Shown here: one piece after another, positions 8,762 to 17,368 of the stretch
Numbering within the stretch: position 1 is the stretch's first letter
How the letters are laid out: each line of letters begins with the position of its first letter
From: an uncultured Rhodocyclaceae bacterium
GTDB lineage: Bacteria > Pseudomonadota > Gammaproteobacteria > Burkholderiales > Rhodocyclaceae
Direction: 5' to 3'
DNA: 64,000 bases
Assembly: GCA_907163075.1 (NCBI GenBank)
Contig: CAJQTY010000001.1
Span: 2,108,001 to 2,172,000, forward strand
Program-made: the position numbers and the translations under genes
The notes under the pieces: generated by a model
What the model was told of the DNA's origin: nothing
Seen by the model: the letters and a program-made list of their open reading frames with translations, nothing else
Databases searched by the model: none

Positions 8762-10164
8762 GCGTGATGATTTTGCACGAACTGGTCGACGCGCCCGCAG
8801 GCGCCGCGAATGGCCTGGACCAGCCGGGCGTCGCCGGCCAGCGGCCCCCACAGCACGGCGTCGGCGCAGAAGGCGGCGACCGGATCGGCTGCTTCGCAGA
8901 AGGCGTGCGCGACGGCCGGGTCCATCGCCTGGTCCTGATATTCGTAGGCGATCTGGCCACGATGCCAGCGCTGCAGGTAGGCGAGGAAGAGCGCCGGCAG
9001 CATGGCTACGCTGTCGATCGACTCGTTGCGCGCCAGGCGCTCGCGGAAGGTCGGCGCGATGAAGCCCGGAATCTTGGAGAAACCGTCCATCGCCACGCGC
9101 TGATTGGTGTCGCGGATGGCCGGGTTGCCGAAGCGGTCGAGCACCACGTCGCGGTACGCGCCGAGGTCGATCGGGCTGGGCGAGAGCACCGGGATGACGT
9201 CGTCGGTCACGTAGTCGAAAGCGAACTTGCGGATCGCGGCGTCGTGCGTGCCCTCGTGGATGAACTGATAACCGACCAGCGTTCCGGCCCAGGCGATGCA
9301 GCTGTGCGTCGCGTTGAGCAGGCGAATCTTGGCCTCTTCATACGGCGCCACCGAGTCCACCATCTCCACGCCGACCGTCTCCCAGTTCGGTCGTCCGGCG
9401 CAGAACCGGTCCTCGACCACCCACTGGATGAAGCTTTCGCCCATCACCGGCGCGGCGTCGGCCCAGCCGGTGGCGGCCAGGACCCGCTCGGCGACGTCCG
9501 GAGCCGGGCGCGGTGTAATGCGGTCGACCATGTCGTTCGGGCTGGATGTGTTGGCCTGGACCCAATCCATCAACGCCTCGTCGCCCAGCTGCTTGATGAA
9601 CTGCAGCAGGCCTCGGCGCGAACGGTCGCCGTTATGGCGCAGGTTGTCGCAACAGAGCAGCGTCAGCGGGCCGGAAGCAGCCTGCATGCGCGCCTTGAGC
9701 ATGACCGCCAGGGCACCGTAGATGGTGCTGCCGGGCTTGCCGGCGCGGACCGAGGCGAGGTCGGCGGCAATATCCGCGGCCGCCACGTCGAGGACGTTGT
9801 TCGGATCCAGGTAATACCCGGCTTCGGTCACGGTGAAGGAGATGATGCGCGTCCCCGGATCGACGGCGCGGGCAATCAGCGCCTTGAGTTCGGGTTCGAA
9901 GGCGATCACTTCCTTGATCGCGGTGATGCGCGTGAAGCGGTGCTCGTTGCCCGGCGTGATCGTCTCCAGCGTGTATTCACCGCGCTGGGCGACCAGGGCG
10001 GCGATCGTCTCCGCCATATCCGGACGGATATTGCCGCCGGCCAGACTCCACCGCGTATCGCCGGAGGCAATCAACTCGTGCATATACACGGCCTGGTGAG
10101 CGCGATGGAACGAACCCAGGCCGAGATGGAGCATGACCAGGGGCGACGCTGCTGAATTCGACAT
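8758..10164 (-). CDS. dalD: Mannitol dehydrogenase family protein, probable D-arabinitol 4-dehydrogenase
   Basis: 468 residues, the size of long-chain polyol-specific dehydrogenases. The N-terminal LHLGLGSFHRAHQAVY motif is the nucleotide-binding signature of this family. TVTEAGYYLD, the DNLRHNGDR segment, NDMVDRITPR and the catalytic-lysine region VAPYEEAKIRLLNATHS are all present. The DTRWSLAGGNIR and NATHSCIAWAGTL stretches resemble DalD (D-arabinitol to D-xylulose) more than MtlK, but mannitol or a broader polyol range remains possible. No xylulokinase or fructokinase is present beside it. It is transcribed after the ABC ATPase gene and coupled to the SDR gene by a 4-bp overlap. Confidence 0.87.
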   Translation of the reverse strand: MSNSAASPLVMLHLGLGSFHRAHQAVYMHELIASGDTRWSLAGGNIRPDMAETIAALVAQRGEYTLETITPGNEHRFTRITAIKEVIAFEPELKALIARAVDPGTRIISFTVTEAGYYLDPNNVLDVAAADIAADLASVRAGKPGSTIYGALAVMLKARMQAASGPLTLLCCDNLRHNGDRSRRGLLQFIKQLGDEALMDWVQANTSSPNDMVDRITPRPAPDVAERVLAATGWADAAPVMGESFIQWVVEDRFCAGRPNWETVGVEMVDSVAPYEEAKIRLLNATHSCIAWAGTLVGYQFIHEGTHDAAIRKFAFDYVTDDVIPVLSPSPIDLGAYRDVVLDRFGNPAIRDTNQRVAMDGFSKIPGFIAPTFRERLARNESIDSVAMLPALFLAYLQRWHRGQIAYEYQDQAMDPAVAHAFCEAADPVAAFCADAVLWGPLAGDARLVQAIRGACGRVDQFVQNHHA

Positions 10165-10188
10165 GTTGCCGGTCTCCTTAAGATAGTG

Positions 10189-11226
10189 TTAGTTGACGGC
10201 CGCGACGCGGCCTTTCGCATCAAAGAAATGAGCTGTGGAGGTATCGATCTTGACGCCAACATTGGCGCCCGCCGTCAGGGGGGTGCGGCTGGTCTGGCGC
10301 GCCACCAGTTGGGCGCCCCACGCCGTGCTGACGTAGATCAGCGTCTCGGCGCCCAGCGCCTCCACGAGTTCCACCTTGGCCTCGAACTCGCCTTCACCCG
10401 GCGCGACGAGAATTACGCTTTCCGGACGCAGGCCAACGTAGCCACCTTCGGGAATCTTCAACCCGGACTTCGACCCGAGCGCCTTCAAATTGGCGGCGGC
10501 GACCATGTTCATCTGCGGCGTGCCGATGAACTGGGCGACGAACTGATTGGCCGGGCGGTCGTAGAGTTCGAGCGGCGTGCCGACCTGTTCGACCAGACCG
10601 TCGCGCAAGACGACGACGCGGTCGGCCAGCGTCATGGCCTCGACCTGGTCGTGCGTGACGTAGATGGTGGTGGCGCCAAGATCGCGGTGCAGCTTGGCGA
10701 TCTCGATCCGCGTCTGCCCGCGCAGCGCGGCGTCGAGGTTGGAAAGCGGTTCGTCGAACAGGAAGACCTTCGGCGCGCGCACGATGGCGCGGCCGATGGC
10801 GACGCGCTGGCGCTGTCCGCCGGAGAGTTCCTTCGGCGTGCGCATCAGGTAGTCGTTGAGGTTGAGAATCTTGGCGGCGCGCGAGACCTTTTCCTCGATC
10901 AGCGCCGGGTCGGCCTTGGCCAGCTTGAGCGCGAAGCTCATGTTCTCGTACACGCTCATGTGCGGATACAGGGCGTAGCTCTGGAAGACCATCGCCAGGT
11001 CGCGCTTGCTCGACGGCAGGTTGGTAATGTCACGGCCTTCGAGCAGGATGGTACCGGCGGTCGCCGTCTCCAGCCCGGCGATCAGGCGCAGCAGGGTGGA
11101 TTTGCCGCAGCCGGACGGTCCGACGAAGACGACGAATTCACCCGGTTGTACTTCCAGATTGACGCCCTTGATGACGCGCTGCTCACCGAAGGTTTTTTCG
11201 ATGCCGCGCAGTTGCAGATAAGCCAT
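10189..11226 (-). CDS. Sugar/polyol ABC transporter ATP-binding protein (MalK/SmoK/UgpC-type)
   Basis: 345 residues. The ABC domain has Walker A GPSGCGKST, a Q-loop (MVFQSYALYPHM), signature ELSGGQRQRVAIGRA and Walker B VFLFDEPLSNLD. A C-terminal TOBE-type regulatory domain covers about residues 240-345. This layout is that of MalK/UgpC-class ATPases which energise CUT1-type sugar importers. It follows the two permease genes (23-bp spacer) and precedes the dalD-like gene, so it is the energy subunit of the polyol importer. Confidence 0.93.
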   Translation of the reverse strand: MAYLQLRGIEKTFGEQRVIKGVNLEVQPGEFVVFVGPSGCGKSTLLRLIAGLETATAGTILLEGRDITNLPSSKRDLAMVFQSYALYPHMSVYENMSFALKLAKADPALIEEKVSRAAKILNLNDYLMRTPKELSGGQRQRVAIGRAIVRAPKVFLFDEPLSNLDAALRGQTRIEIAKLHRDLGATTIYVTHDQVEAMTLADRVVVLRDGLVEQVGTPLELYDRPANQFVAQFIGTPQMNMVAAANLKALGSKSGLKIPEGGYVGLRPESVILVAPGEGEFEAKVELVEALGAETLIYVSTAWGAQLVARQTSRTPLTAGANVGVKIDTSTAHFFDAKGRVAAVN

Positions 11227-11249
11227 TGAATGTCTCCTGAATTATGTGG

Positions 11250-12080
11250 TCACTTGACGGCGCCGAAGGTCAGACCTTGCACCAGTTGTTTCTGACTGAA
11301 CCAGCCAAACACCACGATGGGTGCGATGGCCATGAAGGACGCGGCGGACAGCTTGGCCCAGAAGAGGCCTTCCGGACTGGAGTACGAGGCAATCAGGGTG
11401 GCCAGCGTGCCGGACTTGGCGGCGGAGAGATTGAGCGCCCAGAACGCTTCGTTCCAGCTGAACACCAGGCAGAGCAGGCCGGTCGAGGCCAGGCTGCCCA
11501 TCGTCAGGGGAAGCAGGACCATGCGGAACTCCTGCCACAGCGTGGCGCCGTCCATGCGCGAGGCTTCCAGAATCTCGCCCGGGATGTCCTTGAAGTTGGA
11601 GTACAGCATCCAGACCATGATCGGCAGATTGCTCAGCGTGAAGACGATGGTCAGCGCGGTACGCGTGTCGAGCAGGCCGACCGTCTGGGCGATGACGTAG
11701 ATCGGCACCAGCGCACCGACCGCCGGCATCATCTTGGTCGACAGCATCCACATCAGGATGTCCTTGGTGTGCTTGCCCTTGAAGAAGGCCATCGAATACG
11801 CCGCCGGAAAGGCCAGCATGAGGCCGAGGATGGTCGAAGCGATGCTGGTGATCAGCGCGTTCTGGGCGTAGAGCATGTAGTCGCTACGCTCCTGGACGAT
11901 GGTGAAGTTCTCCAGCGTCGGCGTGAAGATCAGCAGCGGCGGCACGGCGATGGCTTGCAGTTCGGTCTTGAACGCCGTCAGGACAAGCCAGCCGAGCGGG
12001 AAGAAGAGGAACAGCGCGACCGCCCAGGAGAGGATCGTACGCAGCACCTTCATGGCTAAATTGATTTGCAGTTGCGTCAT
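11250..12080 (-). CDS. Polyol ABC transporter permease (MalG/SmoG-type)
   Basis: 276 residues from the ATG at 12080; an in-frame TTG 30 bp upstream would overlap the preceding permease. Six membrane segments are predicted. The cytoplasmic EAA loop (ILEASRMDGATLWQEFRMVLLPL) that contacts the ATPase is present, and the protein ends in a VQGLTFGAVK tail typical of the second CUT1 permease. It lies 7 bp after the first permease gene in the same operon. Confidence 0.92.
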   Translation of the reverse strand: MTQLQINLAMKVLRTILSWAVALFLFFPLGWLVLTAFKTELQAIAVPPLLIFTPTLENFTIVQERSDYMLYAQNALITSIASTILGLMLAFPAAYSMAFFKGKHTKDILMWMLSTKMMPAVGALVPIYVIAQTVGLLDTRTALTIVFTLSNLPIMVWMLYSNFKDIPGEILEASRMDGATLWQEFRMVLLPLTMGSLASTGLLCLVFSWNEAFWALNLSAAKSGTLATLIASYSSPEGLFWAKLSAASFMAIAPIVVFGWFSQKQLVQGLTFGAVK

Positions 12081-12087
12081 GGGATTC

Positions 12088-12948
12088 TCACTTGTCGAGG
12101 TTTTTGCCAACCATGCGGATCAGGAAGACGCCAGCGATGTTGGCCAGGACAACGGCAAACAGGGCGCCCGCGGAAGCCACGCCGGCATCGAAATTGAGCA
12201 GCGCCTGCTTGAAGATCAGGAAGGCGATGTTGGTGCTGGCATCACCCGGTCCGCCACCGGTAGTGGTGTAGATCTCGGCAAAGACGCTGAGCAGGAAAAT
12301 CATTTCGATCATCACCACCACCGCGAACGAACGGCCCAGGTGCGGGATGTACAGGTAGCGCAACTGTTGCAGGTAGTTGGCGCCGTCCATGCGCGAGGCC
12401 TCAAGCTGCTCGCGGTCCATCGATTGCAGGGAGGTGACGAAAATCAGGGTGGCGAAGGGCAGCCATTGCCAGGAGACGATGAGGATCACGCTCCACAACG
12501 GCCAGTCGGTCAGCCAGTCCACCGGGGTGAAACCAAAGAACATCCAGACCTGGGCCAGCACGCCGTAAATGGGGTTCATCATCATGTGCTTCCACAGCAG
12601 GGCATTGACCGTGGGCATGACGAAGAACGGGGAAATCAGCAGGATGCGGACGATGTTGCGGCCCGGGAAGGGGTCATCCGTTAACAGTGCGATCAGGGTG
12701 CCGAACACCACGGTGATGACGATCACGCTGCCAACCAGGAGCAGCGTATTCATGGTCGCCGTCATGAACGACGGGTCGGTGATGAAGTATTCGAAGTTTT
12801 CCAGGCCGATGAAGCCGACCTGGTCGGGCTGCATGAGGTTGTAGCGGATGACCGAGAAGTAGATCGACATCACCAGCGGGACGATCATCCACAGGAACAA
12901 GGTGCCGATGGCGGGTGCCATCAGGAGACGGGGGAGTAGACGTTTCAT
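12088..12948 (-). CDS. Polyol ABC transporter permease (MalF/SmoF-type)
   Basis: 286 residues with about six membrane segments and the EAA loop (REQLEASRMDGANYLQQLRYLYIP). It has the size and N-terminal pattern of SmoF/MtlF permeases. It is the first permease of the importer and is separated from the binding-protein gene by 103 bp containing a strong hairpin. That is a usual arrangement when the binding protein is needed in excess. Confidence 0.92.
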   Translation of the reverse strand: MKRLLPRLLMAPAIGTLFLWMIVPLVMSIYFSVIRYNLMQPDQVGFIGLENFEYFITDPSFMTATMNTLLLVGSVIVITVVFGTLIALLTDDPFPGRNIVRILLISPFFVMPTVNALLWKHMMMNPIYGVLAQVWMFFGFTPVDWLTDWPLWSVILIVSWQWLPFATLIFVTSLQSMDREQLEASRMDGANYLQQLRYLYIPHLGRSFAVVVMIEMIFLLSVFAEIYTTTGGGPGDASTNIAFLIFKQALLNFDAGVASAGALFAVVLANIAGVFLIRMVGKNLDK

Positions 12949-12994
12949 AGGCGTGGACCTTTTTTATGAAATGGGTAATCCATGTACCCGTGTT

Positions 12995-13026
12995 GCGGAT
13001 GCCGGACGAAACGCTCCGGCATCCGC
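12995..13026 (-). terminator. Intercistronic 12-bp perfect hairpin downstream of binding-protein gene
   Basis: GCGGATGCCGGA and TCCGGCATCCGC are perfect complements around an 8-nt loop (CGAAACGC). The hairpin lies between the stop of the binding-protein gene and the first permease gene. By analogy with malE-malF spacers it could protect the upstream mRNA 3' end and lower permease expression. There is no U-tract, so read-through is expected. Confidence 0.6.
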
Positions 13027-13051
13027 CCACGGCTGGCGGCTGAGCCTGTTT

Positions 13052-14296
13052 TTACTTGTAGTAGCGAGCCTTCTTCATTTCACGATCGGCGGCGACCTGA
13101 CCGGCTTTCAGCGCGGCATCGATCGTCGATTTGCCGGCCAGGGCAGCGCTCATCTGCTGGCCAACCGTGGTGCCAATCGCCTGGAACTCCGGGATGGCGG
13201 CAAACTGCACGCCGACGTACGGACTCTTCGGCAGCGTGCTGTCAGCCGGGTTGGCACTGTCGATGGCCACTTTTTCGGCGGCGGCAAACTTGGCGACCTT
13301 CAGGAACTCGGGATTGGCATAGGTGCTCTTGCGCGTACCGGTCGGAATGTTGCCCCAGCCCACTTCCTTGCCGACCAGGTTGATGTAGTCCTTGCTGGTC
13401 GCCCAGGTCACGAACTTGGTCGCCGCTTCGACCTTCTGCGAACCGGCCGGAATGGCCAGCGACCAGGCCCACAGCCAGTTGGCCCCCTTCGGCGTAACCA
13501 TCGTCGGCGCTTGTGCAAAGGCGACCTTGTCGGCCACTTTGGACTGTTTCGGGTCGCTGATGAACGAAGCGGCAATCGTCGCGTCGATCCACATGCCGCA
13601 CTTGCCTTCGTTGTAAAGCGCCAGGATTTCATTGAAGCTGTTGGCCGACGATCCGGGAGGGCCGTATTTCTTCAGTAGATCGACATAGAAGGTGATCGCG
13701 TCTTTCCAGGGCTTGGATTCGAGCTGCGGTTTCCAGTTCATGTCGAACCATTGACCGCCGAAGGTATTGACCAGTGTGCTCAGGAACGCCATGTTGTCAC
13801 CCCAGCCCGGCTTGCCGCGCAGGCAGATGCCGTACACGCCGTTCTTCGGGTCGTGGATTTTTGCCGCCAGATCCTTGACCTCGTCCCAGGTCGGGCGATC
13901 CTTGACGGTAATGCCAGCCTTGTCGGCCAGATCCTTGCGGTACATGAGCATCGAGCTTTCGCCGTAGAACGGCACGGCATAAAGCTTGCCATCGACCGAC
14001 AGGCCGTTGCGCATGGCCGGCAACAGGTCGTCGACGTCGTAGGCGGCGTCGGTCTTCAACTCTTGCAGCCAGCCTTTTTTGCCCCAGATCGGGGTTTCGT
14101 ACATACCGATGGTCATCACGTCGAACTGACCACCCTTGGTGGCGATGTCAGTGGTAACCCGTTGACGCAGGACACCTTCTTCCAGCGTAACCCACTTGAC
14201 CTTGATATCCGGGTTGGGAGCCGATGTCAAGTCATCGACGAACACTAATGTAGGATTTTTGTAACAAGAAGCTTGGTACTTTTGCGGCAATAACAT
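13052..14296 (-). CDS. Polyol ABC transporter substrate-binding protein (SmoE-like), probably 5'-truncated
   Basis: 414 residues in the open frame. From NPDIKVKWVTLEEG (about residue 28) onward it is a full CUT1-type extracellular binding protein: VLRQRVTTDIATKGGQFDVMTIGMYETPIWGKKGWL, YGESSMLMYRKDL, and a C-terminal AGQVAADREMKKARYYK. The first 27 residues (MLLPQKYQASCYKNPTLVFV...) are not a signal peptide, use codons unlike the rest, and replace the secretion signal plus the first beta-alpha unit expected in this family. As it stands the product would remain cytoplasmic. A deletion, a rearrangement or an assembly join near 14225 would explain it. No frame upstream restores the missing part. 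Confidence 0.85.
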   Translation of the reverse strand: MLLPQKYQASCYKNPTLVFVDDLTSAPNPDIKVKWVTLEEGVLRQRVTTDIATKGGQFDVMTIGMYETPIWGKKGWLQELKTDAAYDVDDLLPAMRNGLSVDGKLYAVPFYGESSMLMYRKDLADKAGITVKDRPTWDEVKDLAAKIHDPKNGVYGICLRGKPGWGDNMAFLSTLVNTFGGQWFDMNWKPQLESKPWKDAITFYVDLLKKYGPPGSSANSFNEILALYNEGKCGMWIDATIAASFISDPKQSKVADKVAFAQAPTMVTPKGANWLWAWSLAIPAGSQKVEAATKFVTWATSKDYINLVGKEVGWGNIPTGTRKSTYANPEFLKVAKFAAAEKVAIDSANPADSTLPKSPYVGVQFAAIPEFQAIGTTVGQQMSAALAGKSTIDAALKAGQVAADREMKKARYYK

Positions 14297-14630
14297 GTAC
14301 TATTTTGCACCAATCATTCAATACCACTACTGATATGCGGGATATCGTATCAATATCGGGCTTGAAGTGACTTTTTCGGCAGAATTGCACAGGTTGCTCA
14401 CAGGTACTGATACACACTGTCACAATATAATTTGTACCTTGACATCAGGCGCGCACGACAGGCACGGCAAGGCGTCGGCAGCAAAGTATCGGTTTTATGG
14501 CGAAGCGGAACTGCTTGCTTTTTTCGCTGTGCCCGCCGTGCTTGACTGCTTTCTTTTGGATGACTGAAATCGGCCGTGCCGCACAACTTGCTATGATGTG
14601 CCCACCCGACCGTGACCAAGGACGCCGCGC
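14297..14630. other. Intergenic region, AT-richer than surroundings, no supported gene
   Basis: The 334 bp between the truncated binding-protein gene and the next plus-strand gene hold no convincing coding frame. The composition is visibly more AT-rich than the flanks (about 14240-14450). GGTAC at 14402 and GTACC at 14434 flank a possible loop, but no clear promoter pair was found. The normal upstream region of the polyol operon, including promoter and AraC site, may have been lost together with the 5' end of the binding-protein gene. Confidence 0.4.
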
Positions 14631-15098
14631 ATGCTCGACACTCTGATACCGTTTTTATTCCACTGGGGAATCACTTCGCTGGCGCTCTGGGCGGCGAGCT
14701 ACGTGTTTCGCGGCATCCGCTTTGCGGACAAGTACTCGCTCATCGTTTCCGCGTTGCTGCTCGGCTTCGCCAACGCCGTGGTGAGGCCGCTGCTGGTCAT
14801 CCTGACCTTTCCGCTGACCATTCTCACGCTGGGTCTTTTCCTGCTGGTGATCAACGCCTTGATGCTGATGCTCGTCTCGTCGCTGGTTCGTGGCTTCACG
14901 CTATCGGGCTTCTGGACCGCCTTCTTCGCCAGCATATTCATCACTGTGCTGAGCTTCGTGATCGATTCGCTGCTGCCCAGCCCGGCCGCGCCGTGGCCGG
15001 GATCGGGCAAGGGGCGCTGGGTCGAGATCCAGCGCGGCCCGCTGCAACCCGGCGCGGCGACGATGATTGCGCCAGGCGCGACGAGTCTGCGCGCGTAG
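14631..15098 (+). CDS. Phage holin family IV-like membrane protein (YvlD-type)
   Basis: 155 residues. Four hydrophobic segments fall in the first 120 residues. The conserved pattern GFANAVVRPLLVILTFPLTILTLGLFLLVINALML is typical of the 4-TMS PF04020 family, found in many bacterial chromosomes without any phage. The C-terminal 35 residues are polar and low-complexity. Function is unknown in this family. It ends 9 bp before the convergent aldo/keto reductase gene. Confidence 0.8.
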   Translation: MLDTLIPFLFHWGITSLALWAASYVFRGIRFADKYSLIVSALLLGFANAVVRPLLVILTFPLTILTLGLFLLVINALMLMLVSSLVRGFTLSGFWTAFFASIFITVLSFVIDSLLPSPAAPWPGSGKGRWVEIQRGPLQPGAATMIAPGATSLRA

Positions 15099-15107
15099 CC
15101 GCGCCGC

Positions 15108-16085
15108 TCAGGAGATGGCTTCGGCGTCCTTGCGCATCGACGCCAGGTCGACCGCGTCGAGGACAAGTTCGCCGCCCTTGGCGTTCTCCTCGATCTGGTG
15201 CGGCTTGCGCGCTCCGCATAGCGCGTTGACGTTGCTGCCGGTGCCCTGCGCCGCCGTCCACGCAATCACCAGTTGCGTCATCGTGCACTGGTATTTCCGG
15301 CACAACGGCGCCCAGTGGTCGCCGAGGGCGGCGATCTTCGGCAGGTTCTCGGGCAGGAACCACTTGATCCGGCTCTTGGCGAGGGTCATAGCGACCGTCG
15401 TATCGGCGGTGATTTTCCCGGTCAGCATGCCGCGTTCGAGTGGCGAATAGGCCTGGAAGGTCACTTCGCGCTGCGCGCACAGGTCGAAGAACCGGTCCTC
15501 GGCCGCCCGGTCGAGAAGGCTGTATTTTTCCTGGATAAGATCGAGCTGCCCGGCATCGGCGTATTCAATGAATTGCCCGGGCGTCAGGTTGGAGGCGCCG
15601 ATGGCGCGGATCTTCCCCTGCTTTTTCAGATCCGTCAGGAAGCCCATCGTCTCGGCGATCGGGCACGGGAATTCGGGGAGCGCCTGCCAATGCACGATGT
15701 AGATGTCGAGGTAATCGGTCTGCAGCCGGCGCAGGCTCATTTCGATCTCCTCGGCCAGCCGTTCCGGCCGCGAGTTGCGCACGATGCGCACGCCGTCGCG
15801 CTCCATGAGCAGCGCGCCTTCCTTGATATCCCAGCGGATGCCGCACTTGGACGACAGCACGTAATCGCCGCGCCGGCCGAGCAGCGCGCGACCGACGACT
15901 TCCTCGCTGTGTCCAAGGCCGTAGGCGGGTGCCGTATCGAGGAGCGTGACGCCGAGTTCACGGGCGCGGTGGATGGTACGTATCGATTGCGTATCGTCGC
16001 TGGCGCCCCATTGGCTATCGCCGCCGATAGCCCAGGCACCCAGGCCGACCACCGACGCCTCGATTCCTGATTTTCCGATTTTCAT
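15108..16085 (-). CDS. Aldo/keto reductase
   Basis: 325 residues from the ATG at 16085 (MKIGKSGIEASVVGLGAWAIGG); upstream ATGs at 16094 and 16136 add non-conserved residues. The AKR tetrad is visible: Asp and Tyr in LLDTAPAYG, Lys in VLSSKCG and His in IYIVHWQ. The IGASNLTPGQF and NALCGARKPHQIEENAK segments form the NADP(H) site. It resembles sugar-active AKRs such as IolS or D-threo-aldose dehydrogenases, so it could belong to the neighbouring sugar modules, but it is transcribed alone and its substrate is open. Confidence 0.88.
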   Translation of the reverse strand: MKIGKSGIEASVVGLGAWAIGGDSQWGASDDTQSIRTIHRARELGVTLLDTAPAYGLGHSEEVVGRALLGRRGDYVLSSKCGIRWDIKEGALLMERDGVRIVRNSRPERLAEEIEMSLRRLQTDYLDIYIVHWQALPEFPCPIAETMGFLTDLKKQGKIRAIGASNLTPGQFIEYADAGQLDLIQEKYSLLDRAAEDRFFDLCAQREVTFQAYSPLERGMLTGKITADTTVAMTLAKSRIKWFLPENLPKIAALGDHWAPLCRKYQCTMTQLVIAWTAAQGTGSNVNALCGARKPHQIEENAKGGELVLDAVDLASMRKDAEAIS

Positions 16086-16280
16086 GCTTCGCATATATCG
16101 CGCCCCTCGTTTGCGGAATTTCCATATGGCCGCCACATGCCGGCTACTCGGGATTATAGTGACCCCACGCGTTCAAGGTCAGGTTCGATCTGGGATGCTG
16201 TTCGTCAAGGGTGACCATGAATGGCCGGCACGGATATAAATAGATTGGTGAGGCCTGGCCAGCGACGGCTTTCATTGTCA

Positions 16281-16308
16281 TTATTCGCGGCGAATGGCCG
16301 CTTATAAT
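16281..16308 (+). promoter_or_regulatory. Candidate sigma-70 promoter for the alpha/beta hydrolase gene
   Basis: A perfect TATAAT lies at 16303-16308 with TTATTC 16 bp upstream at 16281-16286, in an AT-richer patch. It is 31 bp before the ATG at 16340. Confidence 0.4.
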
Positions 16309-16339
16309 TCCTGCCACGTTTTTGACGGTTGAACCAGAG

Positions 16340-17215
16340 ATGGAACATATTGAGTCCCGAACCGAGTCGATCATCGTGCGCGGCCTGCGCTACAACGTCC
16401 GGCACTGGGGCGCGGCGGACGCACCGAAAGTATTCCTGCTGCACGGCTGGATGGATTGCTCGGCCACCTTCCAGTTCATCGTCGACGCCTTCAAGCAGTC
16501 GTGGCATGTGATCGCGCCTGACTGGCGGGGCTACGGCGCGTCGCAATGGCTGTCGCGCCCGTACTGGTTTCCCGATTACTACGCCGACCTGCATTGCCTC
16601 CTGGACGAGTACTCACCCGGCCAGCCCGCACGACTGGTTGGCCACAGCATGGGCGCCAACATCGCCAGCATCTATTCGGCGATTTGCCCCGAGCGTGTCG
16701 CGCAACTGGTGATGCTGGATTTTCTGGGCCTGAAGCCACCCCGGGATATCGATTCGCCAACGCAGATCGGACGCTGGCTGCGCGGCATTCAGCTCGCCCC
16801 GAAACTCAGTGCCTACCTGGATTGCGACGCGCTGGCCCGGCGCCTGATGGTAGCCAACCCGCGCCTGACCGAAGCTCGTGCCGCCTACCTCGCGCGAAGC
16901 GTCAGCCGGCGGCGTCCGGACGGCCAGGTGGAAATGGCCTGCGACCCCTGGCACAAGATTCCGTCGCCAGCCGTGTATGTCATCGAGGATGCGATGGCCA
17001 GCTGGCGAAAAGTCCAGGCGCCGGTGTTGATGCTGATCGCCGCTCAGGGTTTTGTGCAGCACCGCTTCGGCAACGACCCCGAGGAATACCGCCGGCGTCT
17101 GGGCAGCTTCAAGGATGCTCACGTCGTCACGGTCGCCGATGCCGGCCACAACGTTCAGCACGACCAGCCCGAAAACGTGGCAGCGGCGCTTGAAGCCTTC
17201 CTGGCCAGGGACTGA
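16340..17215 (+). CDS. Alpha/beta hydrolase
   Basis: 291 residues from the ATG at 16340; an in-frame TTG at 16322 would add six. The fold signature is clear: oxyanion region FLLHGWMD, nucleophile elbow GHSMGAN (Ser), an acid expected after strand 6 in VLMLIAAQG, and the catalytic His in DAGHNVQHDQPE near the C-terminus. A helical cap (about residues 140-215) separates these. It is a serine esterase or lipase-like hydrolase of unknown substrate. No neighbour shares an operon with it, so nothing ties it firmly to the sugar genes. Confidence 0.85.
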   Translation: MEHIESRTESIIVRGLRYNVRHWGAADAPKVFLLHGWMDCSATFQFIVDAFKQSWHVIAPDWRGYGASQWLSRPYWFPDYYADLHCLLDEYSPGQPARLVGHSMGANIASIYSAICPERVAQLVMLDFLGLKPPRDIDSPTQIGRWLRGIQLAPKLSAYLDCDALARRLMVANPRLTEARAAYLARSVSRRRPDGQVEMACDPWHKIPSPAVYVIEDAMASWRKVQAPVLMLIAAQGFVQHRFGNDPEEYRRRLGSFKDAHVVTVADAGHNVQHDQPENVAAALEAFLARD

Positions 17216-17302
17216 GCGATGGCCGTCGCTGACTCGCGACAAGCCAGGCTGAAACCCGGGGTCCGGATCATTTTGCAATGCTTGTCGCAATCTTGAATCA
17301 AT

Positions 17303-17318
17303 TGAAGTTTCAACTTCA
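17303..17318. promoter_or_regulatory. Perfect 16-bp palindrome upstream of the FucU-like gene
   Basis: TGAAGTTTCAACTTCA is fully self-complementary and sits 50 bp before the start codon at 17369. Size and position suit a dimeric repressor such as the LacI or GntR type. The binding protein is unknown. Confidence 0.4.
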
Positions 17319-17368
17319 CCCAGGAGCCATCGAATTCAGGCTTGTCTGTAAATTAACGAAAGGCGACG

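Noticed and set aside
14232-14423. 63-aa minus-strand frame as the missing start of the binding protein
   Set aside because: It is in a different frame, has no signal peptide, and ends before the homologous part begins.
14631-15098. Prophage holin
   Set aside because: The protein belongs to a chromosomal 4-TMS family named after holins; no phage genes are nearby.
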